Shown: positions 34,386 to 44,556, counted from the stretch's first letter. The stretch: 64,000 bases of DNA from Roseateles hydrophilus (GCF_026712245.1 NZ_JAPPUY010000004.1:372001-436000), one strand, 5' to 3'. Numbers and translations: made by a program. The notes: a model not told the origin generated them from the letters alone.

Positions 34386-36668
34386 ATGAGCAGTCCCCAG
34401 GGAACCCGTGTACCGCCCGCCCTCGTCCCCACCTTGGCTCCGCGCGTGAACAGCCCGGCCGACGGGCTCGCCGACCTGGAGCGCGCCGCCGGCTTCGGCC
34501 AGTGGTGGCACGACCCGCTGACCGGCCAGACGCAGCTGTCCCCCGTCGCCTGCGACTACCTGGAGCTGCCCGGCGCCGCCGAAGTGCCCGACAACCTGTA
34601 CGCCTGCTTCGGCCATGTGGTGGAGGAAGACCTGCCCGGGCTGATGCAGCTGTGGACCACGCCGCAGGCGCTGGCGCCGCTGGACATCCGCGTCATCGGC
34701 CTGGCGCGCGGCATGCGCTGGCTGCGCGTCACGCCGCTGCCGCCCGACCCGCTGCGCCCGCGCTGGCGTCGCGGCCTGCTGCAGGACGTGACCGACCTGA
34801 CCCACGCCGCCGTGCGCGAGCGCCTGGGCTACGCGCTGACGGAATACCTCGTCGGCACGCACACGCTGCAAGACGCCATCACCAACGTCATCCAGCTGAT
34901 CTGCCGCAACCTGGGCTGGGAATGGGGCGCCTACTGGCGCATGGAAGACGCTGGCGGCGCGCCGGGCCAGCTGCATTGCCGCCACTTCTGGCACCCGCCG
35001 GACCGCGACCTGGAGCAGTTCAGCGTCGTCAGCGCCGGCCTGGGCATGGCGCCGGGCGAGGGCCTGGTGGGCCGCGTGTGGGCCACCGGCCAGGCCGAGT
35101 GGGTGGAGGACATGAGCACCGATGCGCGCTTCCTGCGGCGCGGCAGCGCGCAGATGTGCGGGCTGTGGTCGGGCTATGTGTTCCCGGTGACCTATGTGTC
35201 CGACGACGGCAGCCAGCACTGCCCCGGCGTGCTGGAGTTCTACAGCAGCCTGGCGCGCCAGCCCGACGCGCAGCTGCCCAAGGTCTCGGCCACCATCGGC
35301 GCGCTGATCGCGCAGACCGCGCAGCGGCTGGAGACCGAGGCCGTCATCCGCCGCCTGGCCCAGGTGGACGAGATGACCGAGCTGGACAACCGCGGCTACT
35401 TCTACGCCCAGCTCAACCAGCATTGCGCGCTCAGCCAGCGCCAGGGCCGGCGCTTCGCGCTGATGTTCATCGACCTGGACCGCTTCAAGCCCATCAACGA
35501 CGCCTTCGGCCACGAGGCTGGCAACGCCGTGCTGCAGGGCTTTGCGCGCCGGCTGCAGGCCCTCGCCCCGCCGCCCGCGCGCGTGGGCCGGCTGGGCGGC
35601 GATGAGTTCGCCGTGCTGGTGCCCGACAGCGGCGACGAGCAGGCCCTGGCCGCGCTGGTGGACGCCGTGCTCGCCGCCGCCAGCCGGCCCTTCCTGTACG
35701 AGAACGTGTCGCTCAACGTGTCGGCCAGCATCGGAGTGAGCCGCTTCCCGGAGAACGGCGTCACCGGCCCCGAGCTGCTGCGCAGCGCCGACGCGGCCAT
35801 GTACCGCGTGAAGCAGAACGGCCGCAACGGCAGCACGGTGTTCTCCACCAGCAGCCCCGACACGCTGGCCCAGCAGCGCGCCAAGCTGGCCCAGCACCTG
35901 GCCATCGAGACCGCGCTGCACGAGGCGCTGCACACCGGCCAGCTCTACCTGCTGTACCAGCCCATCGTCGACATCGCCTCGGGCGCGCTGCACGGTGTGG
36001 AGGCGCTGATCCGCTGGCACCGGCCCGACGGCGAGACCGTGCCGCCGGACGTCTTCATCCCCATCGCCGAGCAGAGCCACCTCATCATCGACATCGGCCG
36101 CTGGGTGCTGGGCCAGGCGCTGCGCGACCTGGCGCTGCTGCAGCGCAGCGGCCTGGCGGCGCTGAAGATCCACGTCAACATGGCGGCCTCGGAGTTCACC
36201 AGCAGCGCGCTGCCGCAGATGCTGCGCACGATGTCGGCCGAGCTGGCGGTGCCGCCATCGCAGGTGGTGCTGGAGCTGACCGAGAGCATGCTGATGCGCC
36301 AGCCGGAACAGGTGAAGCGCGTGATGCACCAGCTGCGCGACATCGGCTTCGAGATCTCGCTGGACGACTTCGGCATGGGCCACTCGTCGCTGGCCATGCT
36401 CAAGAGCCTGCCCATCCGCTCGCTGAAGATCGACCGCAGCTTCGTGCGCGACCTGCCCACCGGCGAGCGCGACCGCGCCATCGCGCAGACCATCGTGCAC
36501 CTGGGCCAGCACCTGCAGCTGGAGGTGATCGCCGAGGGCATCGAGAGCGCGGAGCAGCTCGCCGTGCTGGCCGACTGCGGCTGCCGCTTCGGCCAGGGCT
36601 GGCTGCTGGGCCGGCCGCTGCCGCTGCAGGGCCTGATCGCGGCCTTCCCGAACGGCCGCCCGCGCTGA
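34386..36668 (+). CDS. GAF-GGDEF-EAL cyclic-di-GMP signalling protein
   Basis: 760 residues. An N-terminal PAS-like part (about 20-140), a GAF domain (about 150-310) and then GGDEF and EAL domains. The cyclase motif GGDEF is intact at residues 404-408, and the phosphodiesterase signature EALIRW starts at 539, with later NMAASEF, ELTESML, DDFGMGHSSL and IAEGIES. Both catalytic sites look competent, so the net direction cannot be predicted. No membrane segment. It precedes a small kinase and a TPR response regulator on the same strand. Confidence 0.92.
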   Translation: MSSPQGTRVPPALVPTLAPRVNSPADGLADLERAAGFGQWWHDPLTGQTQLSPVACDYLELPGAAEVPDNLYACFGHVVEEDLPGLMQLWTTPQALAPLDIRVIGLARGMRWLRVTPLPPDPLRPRWRRGLLQDVTDLTHAAVRERLGYALTEYLVGTHTLQDAITNVIQLICRNLGWEWGAYWRMEDAGGAPGQLHCRHFWHPPDRDLEQFSVVSAGLGMAPGEGLVGRVWATGQAEWVEDMSTDARFLRRGSAQMCGLWSGYVFPVTYVSDDGSQHCPGVLEFYSSLARQPDAQLPKVSATIGALIAQTAQRLETEAVIRRLAQVDEMTELDNRGYFYAQLNQHCALSQRQGRRFALMFIDLDRFKPINDAFGHEAGNAVLQGFARRLQALAPPPARVGRLGGDEFAVLVPDSGDEQALAALVDAVLAAASRPFLYENVSLNVSASIGVSRFPENGVTGPELLRSADAAMYRVKQNGRNGSTVFSTSSPDTLAQQRAKLAQHLAIETALHEALHTGQLYLLYQPIVDIASGALHGVEALIRWHRPDGETVPPDVFIPIAEQSHLIIDIGRWVLGQALRDLALLQRSGLAALKIHVNMAASEFTSSALPQMLRTMSAELAVPPSQVVLELTESMLMRQPEQVKRVMHQLRDIGFEISLDDFGMGHSSLAMLKSLPIRSLKIDRSFVRDLPTGERDRAIAQTIVHLGQHLQLEVIAEGIESAEQLAVLADCGCRFGQGWLLGRPLPLQGLIAAFPNGRPR

Positions 36669-36750
36669 GCCCGGCGCCCGTTACAGTCGGCGCGCACGCC
36701 CGGCGACGGTGCCGGTCGCGCGCTCGGCCTCGGGAGCGGAAAGGCAAGCG

Positions 36751-37437
36751 ATGGACATCTCCACCTTCGTGGCGGCGGCGGCACACGACATGAAGAACTC
36801 GGTCAGCGTCATCTCGGCCTACCTGGAGGATGCGCTGCAGCAACTCGCGCGCACCGACACGCCGCCGCCGCCCGGCGTGGCCGAGTCCACCGCCCAGGCG
36901 CTGTACGAGACGCAGCGCGTCAATGGCAACCTTGTGCAGATGATGGCGCTGTTCAAGATCGAGGAAGGCATGTACCCCTTCCAGCCGCAGCCGGTGGCGC
37001 TGGATGAGTTCGTCGACGAGCTGCTGGCACGCGTACGGCCGCTGGTGAAGCTCAAGGGCCTGACGCTGCAAGTGAACGCACAGTCCGCGCCGCCCGACTG
37101 GGTGTTCGACCGCGACCTGATCGACAGCGTCGTCGTGCAGGCCCTGTTCAACGCGGTGCGCTATGCCCGCCACACCGTGGGCCTGCAACTGCAGCGCGAG
37201 GGCGACGGGCTGGCCATCGAGGTGGCCGACGACGGCCAGGGCTTCCCGGCCTTCATGCTGGCCCAGGGCTTCCCCACGCGCCAGGGCATCGACACCCGCA
37301 CCGGCAGCACCGGGCTGGGCCTGTACTTCGCGCGGCTGGCCGCCGGCCTGCACCGCCACGGCGAACTCAGCGGCAGCACCCAGCTGGCCAACGGCGGCGC
37401 ACTCGGCGGCGGCCGCTTCATCCTGCAGCTGCCATGA
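36751..37437 (+). CDS. Small soluble sensor histidine kinase
   Basis: 228 residues, with no sensor or membrane region. The phospho-accepting His is H12 in AAAHDMKNSVSVI, close to the N-terminus. The ATPase domain has a weakly conserved N-box (ALFNAVRYARH), DDGQGFP and STGLGLYFARL. It likely takes its signal from a partner protein. The stop overlaps the next gene, a TPR response regulator, as ATGA, so the pair is probably a cognate two-component system. Confidence 0.83.
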   Translation: MDISTFVAAAAHDMKNSVSVISAYLEDALQQLARTDTPPPPGVAESTAQALYETQRVNGNLVQMMALFKIEEGMYPFQPQPVALDEFVDELLARVRPLVKLKGLTLQVNAQSAPPDWVFDRDLIDSVVVQALFNAVRYARHTVGLQLQREGDGLAIEVADDGQGFPAFMLAQGFPTRQGIDTRTGSTGLGLYFARLAAGLHRHGELSGSTQLANGGALGGGRFILQLP

Positions 37438-39062
37438 AGGAAATGCCCGCTCACCTGGACCCGCTGCGCAGCCTGGACTTCCTGCTGGTGGAGGACTTCG
37501 AGGCCATGCGCAGCGTGCTCAAGGGCCAGCTGCTGCGCAGCGGCGCCCGCCGTGTGGACACCGCCAGCGACGGTCGCGACGCCGCCGGCATGCTGGCCGC
37601 GCGCCGCTACGGCGTCGTGCTGTGCGACTACAACCTCGGCGCCGGCAAGAACGGCCAGCAGCTGCTGGAGGAAGCCCGGCTCAAGGGCTGGGTGGACCCC
37701 GCCACCGTGTGGCTGATGATCACCGCCGAGAAGACCAGCGCCATGGTCTCGGCCGCCGCCGAGGACGCGCCCGACGACTACCTGCTCAAGCCCATCACCG
37801 AGAACATGCTGCAGACGCGGCTGCTCAAGCTGGTGGAGCGCAAGACGGCGCTGGCCGGCATCGCCACCGCCATGAAGGCGCGCGACTGGCGCGGCGCGCT
37901 CAAGCTGTGCGAGGAGCAGATCGCCGCCGGCACCAAGTGCCTCGCCGAGGTGCTGCGCCTGCAGGCCCAGCTGCACCAGAAGCTGGGCGACTGGGCGCGC
38001 GCCCAGGCTGTCTACGAAGGCGTGCTGCAGCGCGGCCCCATCGCCTGGGCGCGCCTGGGGCTGGCGCAGGTGCGCGCACAGGCCGGCGACCTGGCGGGCG
38101 CGCGCACGCTGCTGCAGACCGCCGTGCGCGAGCACCCGCAGTACCTGGAGGCCTACGACGAGCTGGCCCAGGTGCTGCACGCGCAGGGCGAGGACGCGCA
38201 GCAGCTGGCGCTGCTGGAGCGCGCCGTGGCGCTGTCGCCCAACACGCCGCAGCGCCAGTCCGCGCTAGGCGTGGCTGCGCTCGCCCAGGGCCAGCACGAG
38301 CTGGCCGAGCGCGCGTTCGCCCGCGCCATCAAGCTCACCGAGCACAGCGCCGTCGAGACGCTGGACCCCTTCCTCGGCATGGCGCGGCTGCACACCGAGG
38401 CCGGCAACCCCGGCGAGGCGCAAAAGCTGCTGGCCACCATGACGCAGCGCTACGACAGCCATGACGCCCAGTTGCTCGCCAAGGCCGAGACCGTGCGCGC
38501 CGTGCAGGCCACCGGCGACGCCGAGGCGGCCGCCCGGCTGGCGGCCGAGCTGGTGGCGCTGAGCGCCGACGAGACCTCCGACCATGCCGCCGATCTGGCC
38601 GTGCGCATCGCCGAGACGCTGATCGAGTCCCAGCAGGCAGACGCCGCCACGCGGCTGCTGCAGCACGTCACGCGCAACAACTACGACGACGAGCGCCTCA
38701 TCCAGCGCTCGCAGCGCGCCTTCGAGCGCCTGGGCCTGGGCGCCAGCGGCGGCGAGCTGGCCGCAGCGGCGCGCCGCGAGGCCACGCACGCCATGAAGGA
38801 CGGCATGCAGCGCATGGCCGACGGCGACCCGCAAGCCGCGCTGGAAAGCCTGCGCAGCGCCAAGATCTCCATGCCGCGCAATGCCCGCGTGCTGCTGAAC
38901 TTTGCCGCCGTCGCCATGACCGTGCTGCAGCGCCACGGGCGTTCGGCGGTCCTGGAGGCCGAGGTGCTGCAGAGCATCCAGACCGCCCAGGCCCTGCGCC
39001 CCGGCGAGCCGCGCGCGGCCGAGCTGCTGCAGCAGCTGTCGCGCTGGACGGCCGAGTCGTGA
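37434..39062 (+). CDS. Response regulator with C-terminal TPR repeats
   Basis: 542 residues. Receiver domain first: FLLVEDFEAMR, phospho-acceptor D65 in VVLCDYNLGAG, and a Lys in YLLKPITE. From about residue 150 the protein is helical TPR-type repeats (RAQAVYEGVLQRGPIAWARL, AGDLAGARTLLQ, HPQYLEAYDELAQVL). There is no DNA-binding domain, so output is by protein contact. Similar architecture is known in Pseudomonas and other Proteobacteria. Coupled to the upstream kinase by a 4-base overlap. Confidence 0.87.
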   Translation: MKEMPAHLDPLRSLDFLLVEDFEAMRSVLKGQLLRSGARRVDTASDGRDAAGMLAARRYGVVLCDYNLGAGKNGQQLLEEARLKGWVDPATVWLMITAEKTSAMVSAAAEDAPDDYLLKPITENMLQTRLLKLVERKTALAGIATAMKARDWRGALKLCEEQIAAGTKCLAEVLRLQAQLHQKLGDWARAQAVYEGVLQRGPIAWARLGLAQVRAQAGDLAGARTLLQTAVREHPQYLEAYDELAQVLHAQGEDAQQLALLERAVALSPNTPQRQSALGVAALAQGQHELAERAFARAIKLTEHSAVETLDPFLGMARLHTEAGNPGEAQKLLATMTQRYDSHDAQLLAKAETVRAVQATGDAEAAARLAAELVALSADETSDHAADLAVRIAETLIESQQADAATRLLQHVTRNNYDDERLIQRSQRAFERLGLGASGGELAAAARREATHAMKDGMQRMADGDPQAALESLRSAKISMPRNARVLLNFAAVAMTVLQRHGRSAVLEAEVLQSIQTAQALRPGEPRAAELLQQLSRWTAES

Positions 39063-39098
39063 TCCCTGACCGCGCCCGCAGGGCATGATGCGGCCCCC

Positions 39099-39503
39099 AT
39101 GAACGCGCCCACGCCCTGCCCCTGCGGCCTGCCCGCCGCCTATGCCGACTGCTGCGGCCGCCTGCACGCCGAACACGCCACCAGCGGCCGGCTCGCCGCC
39201 GCCACGCCCGAGGCACTGATGCGCTCGCGCTACAGCGCCTTCGTGCGCGACCTGCGGCCCTACCTGCTGGCCAGCTGGCACGCCAGCACCCGCCCGGCCA
39301 CGCTGGAGCCGCCCGAGCCCGGCCTGCGCTGGCTGGGCCTGAGCGTCAAGCGCCAAGCGCTGCAGGACGCCGATCACGGCCTCGTTGAGTTCGTCGCGCG
39401 CAGCAAGCTGGGCGGCCGCGCCCACCGGCTGCACGAGGTGAGCCGCTTCGTGCGCGAGGACGGCCAGTGGTTCTATGTCGACGGCGACATCAGCGGCGCC
39501 TGA
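39099..39503 (+). CDS. YchJ family protein with SEC-C motif
   Basis: 134 residues. A SEC-C type zinc motif at the N-terminus (CPCGLPAAYADCCGRLH, residues 7-23), then ALMRSRYSAFVRDL and the NTF2-like body ending EDGQWFYVDGD, both standard for YchJ/UPF0225. Function unknown. Followed six bases later by a pseudouridine synthase. Confidence 0.88.
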   Translation: MNAPTPCPCGLPAAYADCCGRLHAEHATSGRLAAATPEALMRSRYSAFVRDLRPYLLASWHASTRPATLEPPEPGLRWLGLSVKRQALQDADHGLVEFVARSKLGGRAHRLHEVSRFVREDGQWFYVDGDISGA

Positions 39504-39508
39504 CGACC

Positions 39509-40273
39509 TTGACGCTGACCCTGCTTTATCAGGACGAGCACCTCGTCGCGATCGACAAGCCGCCGGGGCTGCTGGTGCACCGCACGCAGCTGGCGGCGCG
39601 CGAGGGCGAGGCCGCGCTGCAGCTGCTGCGCGACCAGCTGGGCCGGCCTGTGTGGCCCGTGCACCGGCTGGACCGCGGCACCTCGGGCGTGCTGCTGTTC
39701 GCGCTGTCGGCCGAGGTGGCCGCGCTGCTGGGCGCGATGTTCGAGCAAGGGCGCATGGACAAGCGCTACCTGGCTCGGGTGCGCGGCTGGCCGCGCGAGG
39801 ACGCCGGCCTCATCGACCACCCGCTGGCCCGCGACCCCGAGCTGCCCTCGGCCGGCCAGCCGCTGCTGGCGGCACAAACGCGCTGGCACGTGCTGCAGCG
39901 CGAGGAGTGGCCCGTCAGCACCGACCCGCGCTTTGCCACCACCCGCGTGGCGCTGCTGGCGGCCGAGCCGCTGCAGGGGCGGCGCCACCAGATCCGCCGC
40001 CACCTCAAGCACATCGCCCACCCCATCCTCGGCGACGCCACGCATGGCAAGGGCCCGCTGAACCGCGCCGTGGCCGCCCACCTGGGCGTGAACCGGCTGT
40101 GGCTGCACGCCGAGCAGCTGACGCTGGCGCACCCGGTCAGCGGCGCGGTGCTGACGCTGCAGTCGCCGGCCTGGGGGCCGGCGGCGGCCGCACCGGCTGC
40201 GGCGCCACCAGCCAGCGCGCCCGGATGCGCGCCAGCTCCCCCTGCGCATCCAGGCGCAGGATGGCCTCGTTGA
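39509..40273 (+). CDS. RluA-family pseudouridine synthase, TruC-like
   Basis: 254 residues from a TTG start just after the YchJ stop. The fold motifs are LLYQDEHLVAIDKPPGLLVH at the start, the catalytic HRLDRGTSGVLLFA (Asp about residue 53), and GRRHQIRRHLKHIAHPILGD. It isomerises a uridine in tRNA; length and lack of an S4 domain suggest TruC (tRNA U65). The alanine/proline tail (about the last 35 residues) overlaps the convergent solute-binding gene by 137 bases and is probably not conserved. Confidence 0.85.
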   Translation: MTLTLLYQDEHLVAIDKPPGLLVHRTQLAAREGEAALQLLRDQLGRPVWPVHRLDRGTSGVLLFALSAEVAALLGAMFEQGRMDKRYLARVRGWPREDAGLIDHPLARDPELPSAGQPLLAAQTRWHVLQREEWPVSTDPRFATTRVALLAAEPLQGRRHQIRRHLKHIAHPILGDATHGKGPLNRAVAAHLGVNRLWLHAEQLTLAHPVSGAVLTLQSPAWGPAAAAPAAAPPASAPGCAPAPPAHPGAGWPR

Positions 40274-40973
40274 TGCGCCGCACGGCGGCCTCGTCGAAGC
40301 GCTTGCGGCTGAGCTTGTAGGCCACCACGTCGCGGCTGACCGGCTCGGCCAGTTCCACCAGCGCCAGCCCTTCGGCCTGTGCGGCATGCAGCACGGCCAG
40401 CCGATCGCCCAGCAGCACGTCGCCCCGGTCATAACGCAGCAGCTCCAGGCCCTTGGCATAGTCCTCGAAGCCAGTGAGGCGGTCACGCGCGGCGAACGCG
40501 TCGACCAGCGGCACGACGCTGGGCCCGCGATGGGCCAGCAAGCGCAGGCCGGCGTCCAGCGCGGCGTTCAGCGACGGCGGCGGCGACGCCGCGCGCGGCG
40601 AACCGGCGCGCATGAAGGCCGCAAACTCCTCGTTGCGATAGGGCCGCGTGTACCAGGACACGTCCGCGCCCGGGCCGTCGTAGGAGGCCGCCACCAGCAG
40701 GTCCAGCTCACCGCTGGCCAGCTGCGGCAGGCGCCGGTTGCGTGGCAGGTTGGGCACGTAGCTCACCGTGCAGCCCAGCTCACGCGCCAGCGCGGCCAGC
40801 AGTTCCACCTCCAGCCCGGCAGGGCGGCCGGCGGCATCCAGAAAGGCATAGGGCCGCCAGTCCTCGAACGGCACCCGCCAGGGCCGCGAACAGGTCGCTG
40901 CGGCCAGCAGCGGCAGGCACAGCAGCAGCGCAGTCAGCAGGCGTCGGGGCATGGCCATCGCACGGGTGGGCAT
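40137..40973 (-). CDS. Periplasmic solute-binding protein (family 3)
   Basis: 278 residues. The signal peptide follows a short charged leader (LLTALLLCLPLLAAATC). The mature part shows WRPYAFLDAAGRPAGLEVEL, PQLASGELDLLVAAS and a C-terminal DEAAVRRINEAILRL, typical of family-3 binding proteins. No transporter genes adjoin. The start could be any of three Met within seven codons. The last 45 residues are proline/alanine-rich and overlap the end of the pseudouridine synthase gene. Confidence 0.78.
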   Translation of the reverse strand: MPTRAMAMPRRLLTALLLCLPLLAAATCSRPWRVPFEDWRPYAFLDAAGRPAGLEVELLAALARELGCTVSYVPNLPRNRRLPQLASGELDLLVAASYDGPGADVSWYTRPYRNEEFAAFMRAGSPRAASPPPSLNAALDAGLRLLAHRGPSVVPLVDAFAARDRLTGFEDYAKGLELLRYDRGDVLLGDRLAVLHAAQAEGLALVELAEPVSRDVVAYKLSRKRFDEAAVRRINEAILRLDAQGELARIRARWLVAPQPVRPPPAPRPATAASAPRR

Positions 40974-40997
40974 CGAGTCGCCAGCATAGAGGCCGGG

Positions 40998-42956
40998 TCA
41001 GCGCGGCGCGAGCACCTTCACGTCCAGGCCCGAGGCCTGGCCCTGCCAGCGGTATAGGCGCTGCGTGGCGGGCTGGAAGTCCTCGGGCCGCGCGCTGCGG
41101 ATGGGCACGAAGGTCTGCGGGTTGCGGTCGATCAGCGGGAACCAGCTGCTCTGCACCTGCACCATGATGCGGTGGCCGCGGCGGAAGCTGTGGTTCACGT
41201 CCTGCAGCGTCACGCGCAATTCCTCCACCTGCCCGGGCACCATGGCCCGTGGCGCATCGAAGCCGTGGCGGAAGCGCCCGCGCAGCGGGTCGCCGCGCAC
41301 CAGCTGCTGGTAGCCGCCCAGCGGCGCCTCGGGCGGTTCAACGTCATCGCTGCGCGGCTTGCGCTTGCGGGCGGCGTCCTCGTCCAGCTCGGGCGGGTAG
41401 ACGTCGATGAGCTTGACCACCCAGTCGGCATCCGTGCCGGTGGTGGACGCAAACAGCCGCGCCACGATCGGGCCCGCGATGACGACATCCTCCTCCAGCA
41501 CCTCGCTGCGAAAGGTCAGCACGTCCGGCCGCGTGGCGGCGAAGCGCTGGTCGCTGACCATGTATTCCTGCGGCACGCCCAGCGCGGCATAGCCGACAAA
41601 AGGCACGGGCTTGTTGGGATCGCTGACCCAGCTGTCGAAGGCAGGCGCCGTGTCGGTGGGCGGCGTGAAGCTCAACCGGCCGCCGGGCGCGAAGTACAGC
41701 GTGCGCGGCTGCGCCTCGCGCGGCGGCCAGGCCTCATAGCGGCGCCACACATTGGTGCCGGTCTCAAATACCGTGGCCCGCGCCAGCGGCACCTTGGGCG
41801 CTTTGCCCTCGCCATCGGGGCGCAGGTGCTGCTCGAAGAAGGGCAGCAGCACGTCCTTCTGGAACTGTTCCGACGTCGGCTGCTGGAACTGCACGCGGCC
41901 CAGCTGCCGGCCCGGCGCGCCGACCCAGCCGCCGTGCACCCACGGTCCCATGACGAGGCGGTTGTCCGTCGCCGGGCTCTGCGTCGCGATGGCACGGTGG
42001 ATGGCCAGCGGGCCGGCGAGGTCCTCGGCATCGAACCAGCCCCCCACCGTCAGCACGGCGGCGCGGATGTTCTTCAGGTGCGGCGTGATGGCGCGCGCCT
42101 GCCAGAAGGCGTCGTAGGTGTCGTGCTGGATCTGCACGTCGAAGTACGGGTTGGGGCCGCCGTCGCGGGCCAGCCGGGCTGACAGCGCGTCGAGGTTGCC
42201 GTGCTGCAGGTAGAACTCGTAGCCATCCAGCGTGCCCCAGTCGAAGGACGACCAGGTCTTGGGTGGCAGCACCGGCGTGCGCTGCGGCTTGAAGCCAGTG
42301 TAGAAGCCGAAGTTGGCAGCCAGCATGAAGGCGCCGCCGTGGTAGCTGTCGTCGCCCATGTAGAGGTCGGCGATGGGCGCCTGCGGCGAGGCGGCCTTGA
42401 TGGCGGGGTGGGAGTCGATGATGGACGCCGCCGTGTAGAAGCCCGGGTAGGAAATGCCCCACAGGCCGACGCGGCCGTTGTGGCCAGGCACGTGTTCCAG
42501 CAGCCATTGCACGCTGTCATGCGTGTCGGCGCTCTCGTCCACATCGGCCGCGGTCTTCTTGACCGGCTTGTGCGGTGTCATCTCGATGAACTCGCCCTCC
42601 GACATGTGGCGCCCGCGCACGTCCTGGCAGACGAAGATGTAGCCCGCCTTCAGGAAGTCCTCGCTGGGCGCGAGGCGCCGCACGCCGTCGCGGTCCACGC
42701 CGTAGGGCCCGCAGCCGTAGGGCGTGCGCACCATCAGGAACGGGTGGCGACGGCTGGCGTCCTTGGGCACGTAGACGGCGGTGAACAGCTTCTTGCCGTC
42801 GCGCACCGGCACGCGGTACTCGTACTTGGTGTAGTGCTCGCGCGGCTCGTAGGCGGGCGCGTCGGCATGGGCCGGGGTGATGGCGCCAAGCGCAGGCGCC
42901 AGCAGGCACGACAGCGCGACGCGGCGCAACGGACGAAGGGCATGGGCAGCAGGCAT
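40998..42956 (-). CDS. CocE/NonD family alpha/beta hydrolase, exported
   Basis: 652 residues. Signal peptide at 1-31 (ending AHA). The S15/CocE domain has the nucleophile S169 in GLWGISYPGFY, with TPYGCGPYG and FICQDVRG-like oxyanion motifs before it. The C-terminal jelly roll (X-Pro dipeptidyl-peptidase C-type) begins near 400. Members hydrolyse acyl esters or peptides; the substrate is unknown. It precedes the solute-binding gene by 24 bases on the same strand and may be co-transcribed. Confidence 0.88.
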   Translation of the reverse strand: MPAAHALRPLRRVALSCLLAPALGAITPAHADAPAYEPREHYTKYEYRVPVRDGKKLFTAVYVPKDASRRHPFLMVRTPYGCGPYGVDRDGVRRLAPSEDFLKAGYIFVCQDVRGRHMSEGEFIEMTPHKPVKKTAADVDESADTHDSVQWLLEHVPGHNGRVGLWGISYPGFYTAASIIDSHPAIKAASPQAPIADLYMGDDSYHGGAFMLAANFGFYTGFKPQRTPVLPPKTWSSFDWGTLDGYEFYLQHGNLDALSARLARDGGPNPYFDVQIQHDTYDAFWQARAITPHLKNIRAAVLTVGGWFDAEDLAGPLAIHRAIATQSPATDNRLVMGPWVHGGWVGAPGRQLGRVQFQQPTSEQFQKDVLLPFFEQHLRPDGEGKAPKVPLARATVFETGTNVWRRYEAWPPREAQPRTLYFAPGGRLSFTPPTDTAPAFDSWVSDPNKPVPFVGYAALGVPQEYMVSDQRFAATRPDVLTFRSEVLEEDVVIAGPIVARLFASTTGTDADWVVKLIDVYPPELDEDAARKRKPRSDDVEPPEAPLGGYQQLVRGDPLRGRFRHGFDAPRAMVPGQVEELRVTLQDVNHSFRRGHRIMVQVQSSWFPLIDRNPQTFVPIRSARPEDFQPATQRLYRWQGQASGLDVKVLAPR

Positions 42957-43043
42957 GGCCGGAGTCTGACACCACGGGCCGCGCCGCCCGCGGCGCCGAC
43001 AGCGCCGCGCGCCTGCCGAAAACCCTGAGCCGCCGGCCCCGAC

Positions 43044-44489
43044 TCAGCCGGCGCGCGTGCTGAACACGCTGACCTCGTCGGCCAGCCGCTGCGCCTGGTC
43101 GCGCAGGCTCTCGGCCGCGGCGGCGGACTGCTCCACCAGCGCGGCGTTCTGCTGCGTGACCTGGTCCAGCTGGCCCACGGCCTGGTTGACGCGGCCGATG
43201 CCCTCGCTCTGCTCGGCGGCGGAGCGCGCAATGTCACCGATGAGCTGGGCCACCTGCTGGGCCGCGCCCTCGATCTCGCGCATGGCCGTGGCCGCCGACA
43301 CCACCAGACCCGAGCCGGCCTGCACCTGCTCGGTGGACTGCGCGATCAGCCGCTTGATGTCGCGCGCGGCCTCGGCGCTGCGCTGGGCCAGCGCGCGCAC
43401 CTCGGAGGCCACGACGGCAAAGCCCCGGCCTTCCTCGCCCGCCCGGGCCGCCTCGACGGCCGCGTTCAGCGCGAGGATATTGGTCTGGAAGGCGATGGAG
43501 TCGATGAGGCCGGTGATGTCGGCGATGCGGCCGGCGCTGGCGTCGATGGCCTGCATGGTGGTCTCCACCTGCTGCACGACGCCCGCGCCGCGCGAGGCCG
43601 AGCCGGCCGCGCCGCTGGCCAGTGCGTGGGCCTGGTTGGCGGAGTCGGCAGTCTGGCGCACAGCCACGGTCAACGAGTCCATGGACGAGGCGGTGGACTG
43701 CAGGCTGGCCGCCATCTTCTCGGTGCGCACCGACAGGTCCTGGTTGCCGGCGGCGATCTCGGCGCTGGCGCCGTCGATGCTCTTGGCCGCCGTCTGCACC
43801 TGGCGCACCACGCCGTGGATGCGGTCCACCGCATCGCGCAGCAGCCCGGCCGTGCCCTCGGCGCCGGTGATGTGGCCGGTGTCCAGGTTGATGCGCTCAT
43901 GCGCGGTGAGGTGCTCCACCAGGCCCACCAGCGCCGACTGCTCGGCTGCGCGGCGGTACATCTGGCGCGCGATCAGGATCTCGAACACCGTCTGCCCCAC
44001 CACGTAGCCCGCATGCACCATCACGCGCGAGAAGCCGGGCTCGGTCAGGCAGTACACGCCCAGGCCGGCGGCCTGCAGGCGGTCGAACAGCACATGGTGC
44101 ACGGCGATGGCCGCCGCGCCGGTGACGATGGGCGCCCAGTGCCGGTAGGTCAGCAAAAAGGCCAGCGTGACGAACACGCCGAAGTGGAACTCCAGCATGC
44201 CGCGCGCGAGCTGGATCTGCAGCGCCACCATGCCCATGGCCGTGACGGCCATGGTGTGGGCGGACAGCGCCGTGCCGCCGGCCAGCAGGTGGGCCGCGAG
44301 CGCGCCGCCGGCCAGTACCAGGCTGCCCCCAAGGGCCAGGCCCAAGCCACCGAAATGCAGGCCCAGCGCCAGCGCGATCAGCACGTGCAGCGCCAGGCCC
44401 ATCAGCATCAGTCGGTCGGCGTCGCGCCATGACGCCTGCCGCGCGCTCTCGCGCTCACCCTGCCCGCTCTGCCAGGTCTCGCTGCCCAT
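43044..44489 (-). CDS. Methyl-accepting chemotaxis protein with membrane-embedded sensor
   Basis: 481 residues. The first ~190 residues hold about five or six membrane helices with no large periplasmic loop, so the sensor is in the membrane or cytosol. No HAMP is obvious. The signalling domain is complete, with the hairpin tip [20 protein letters not shown] and [20 protein letters not shown]. The start has GAGGAG nine bases upstream; a longer frame is rejected. Orphan receptor: no che genes nearby. Confidence 0.9.
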   Translation of the reverse strand: MGSETWQSGQGERESARQASWRDADRLMLMGLALHVLIALALGLHFGGLGLALGGSLVLAGGALAAHLLAGGTALSAHTMAVTAMGMVALQIQLARGMLEFHFGVFVTLAFLLTYRHWAPIVTGAAAIAVHHVLFDRLQAAGLGVYCLTEPGFSRVMVHAGYVVGQTVFEILIARQMYRRAAEQSALVGLVEHLTAHERINLDTGHITGAEGTAGLLRDAVDRIHGVVRQVQTAAKSIDGASAEIAAGNQDLSVRTEKMAASLQSTASSMDSLTVAVRQTADSANQAHALASGAAGSASRGAGVVQQVETTMQAIDASAGRIADITGLIDSIAFQTNILALNAAVEAARAGEEGRGFAVVASEVRALAQRSAEAARDIKRLIAQSTEQVQAGSGLVVSAATAMREIEGAAQQVAQLIGDIARSAAEQSEGIGRVNQAVGQLDQVTQQNAALVEQSAAAAESLRDQAQRLADEVSVFSTRAG

Positions 44490-44556
44490 GCCGGTCTCCT
44501 CATCGCGTTGTTGGGGAGACCATGCTAGAAGCGCCGGGGCCTGCCCGGCAAGTCGG

